The translations under genes and the position numbers were made by a program. The notes under the pieces were generated by a model. The model saw nothing but the letters and a program-made list of their open reading frames with translations. It searched no databases and had not been told where the DNA came from. Positions 63,313-64,000 of a DNA stretch of 64,000 nucleotides are shown piece after piece (the stretch's first letter is position 1; every line of letters starts with the position of its first letter). The DNA comes from Anas platyrhynchos. Taxonomy: Eukaryota > Chordata > Aves > Anseriformes > Anatidae. Location: assembly GCF_047663525.1 (NCBI RefSeq), contig NC_092589.1, positions 56,849,501-56,913,500 of the forward strand, written 5' to 3'.

Positions 63313-64000
63313 TAAAGCTTCTCAGTTCAAAGCACATTTTCCAAGAATTCTGGTGTGTGTTTTTTCCTGCTTTCTTTGACTTATCTACCATTCCCCATCA
63401 AGTTTTGTCTTCTGCTATCCATCTGGTTTATGCTGAGTTGTATTGGTGTTTTACCAAGTAAACAGCAGCAGCAATTTTAAATAAAATCAATTTCACTCTT
63501 GAAGAGCGTCCCTGAATGCAATTGTTGCAATGGCATGTTGTATTCATCAGTTTGTCTGTATCTCACTTAAACTTTGTGAACTTTTCTTTCCTCCCATCTA
63601 ACTTCCCTAGCCACTTGTTTGCTTTTAATAGCCCAATAGTGCTGTTGTTGTGGAAGAGGGAGGGACGGAGTAAAGGTGAAGGCAAAAGACTTTTTTTTTT
63701 TTCTTTTGTGATGTGGAAGGGATGAACACACACTTTTTCCCATGAGTATTTGTGATTTATGTTGCATTTGCCTCTATCATTGTGCAGCTGTGTAAAATCA
63801 TGGGGTCTTTCTCCCAGTGCTTGAGCCAGTGCAAACAGTTGTTCACATTCTGCAGGTTCAGCATCCTCCTCCAGCCTGCTCTTGGACACCTCCAGCTTCA
63901 GACTGAGTCCTGCACCTTAATCGATCGCACATTTAGCTTCTGGGCTCTCAGACGTAAATGATGAAATGGTTTGTCTGAAAAGCTGCTAGGGCTGAATTTG

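Larger units (their letters stand above)
53288..64000 (+). other. ZDHHC14 intron 1 (5' part)
   Basis: The intron starts with GTAAGTGACG and continues past the window end; no exon 2 sequence (which in human follows as CPYLAVKITPAI) is found. It contains A16 at 55403-55418, a T-rich stretch near 56260, a CTAATGAG tandem repeat at 61494-61531, a CR1 fragment at about 62908-63066 and A16 at 63297-63312. The open frames are short and unremarkable. A very long first intron is usual for this gene. Confidence 0.85.

Noticed and set aside
53288-64000. ZDHHC14 exon 2 or the DHHC catalytic exons
   Set aside because: No frame encodes the expected CPYLAV segment or a Cys-rich DHHC motif in this part; intron 1 continues past the window.

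Overview
This window is vertebrate nuclear DNA, almost certainly from a bird. Genes are interrupted by introns, there are two GC-rich CpG islands in an otherwise AT-rich background, and the only recognisable interspersed repeats are three fragments of the CR1 LINE, the dominant avian retrotransposon. The two genes present, TMEM242 and ZDHHC14, lie next to each other in divergent orientation, as they do on human 6q25.3. I do not name a species.

Layout. Bases 1 to about 13.4 kb: intergenic sequence beyond the 3' end of TMEM242, with no gene that I can support. About 13.4 to 34.1 kb, minus strand: the complete TMEM242 gene. It has four coding exons (33749-33866, 32400-32500, 27652-27789, 13723-13821) that join in frame to give 151 residues, and its promoter lies in a CpG island at about 33.54-34.25 kb. 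About 34.25 to 51.8 kb: intergenic DNA with microsatellites, a 37-base poly(A) tract just after an AATAAA, a CR1 fragment next to a perfect 22-bp fold-back, and one stretch that reads like a conserved non-coding element. About 51.84 to 53.29 kb, plus strand: the ZDHHC14 CpG-island promoter and first coding exon (53037-53287), which ends inside a codon at a consensus splice donor. 53288 to 64000: the start of a long ZDHHC14 intron 1, holding one more CR1 fragment. Exon 2 of ZDHHC14 is not in the window.

Function. TMEM242 is a small two-helix mitochondrial inner-membrane protein that helps assemble the ATP synthase c-ring. ZDHHC14 is a DHHC-family protein S-palmitoyltransferase, and only its cytosolic N-terminus and first membrane helix are encoded here. 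The two genes are neighbours and I see no functional link between them.

The search for an undescribed system gave modest results. The best leads are the paired inverted ZNF143/THAP11-type motifs in the ZDHHC14 island, the 22-bp fold-back beside a CR1 end, the retrocopy-like AATAAA plus poly(A), and a competing splice donor in TMEM242 exon 2. I found no new gene family, no intact mobile element and no structured RNA gene that I could defend. All gene identifications rest on recognising the protein sequence; no database search was run.
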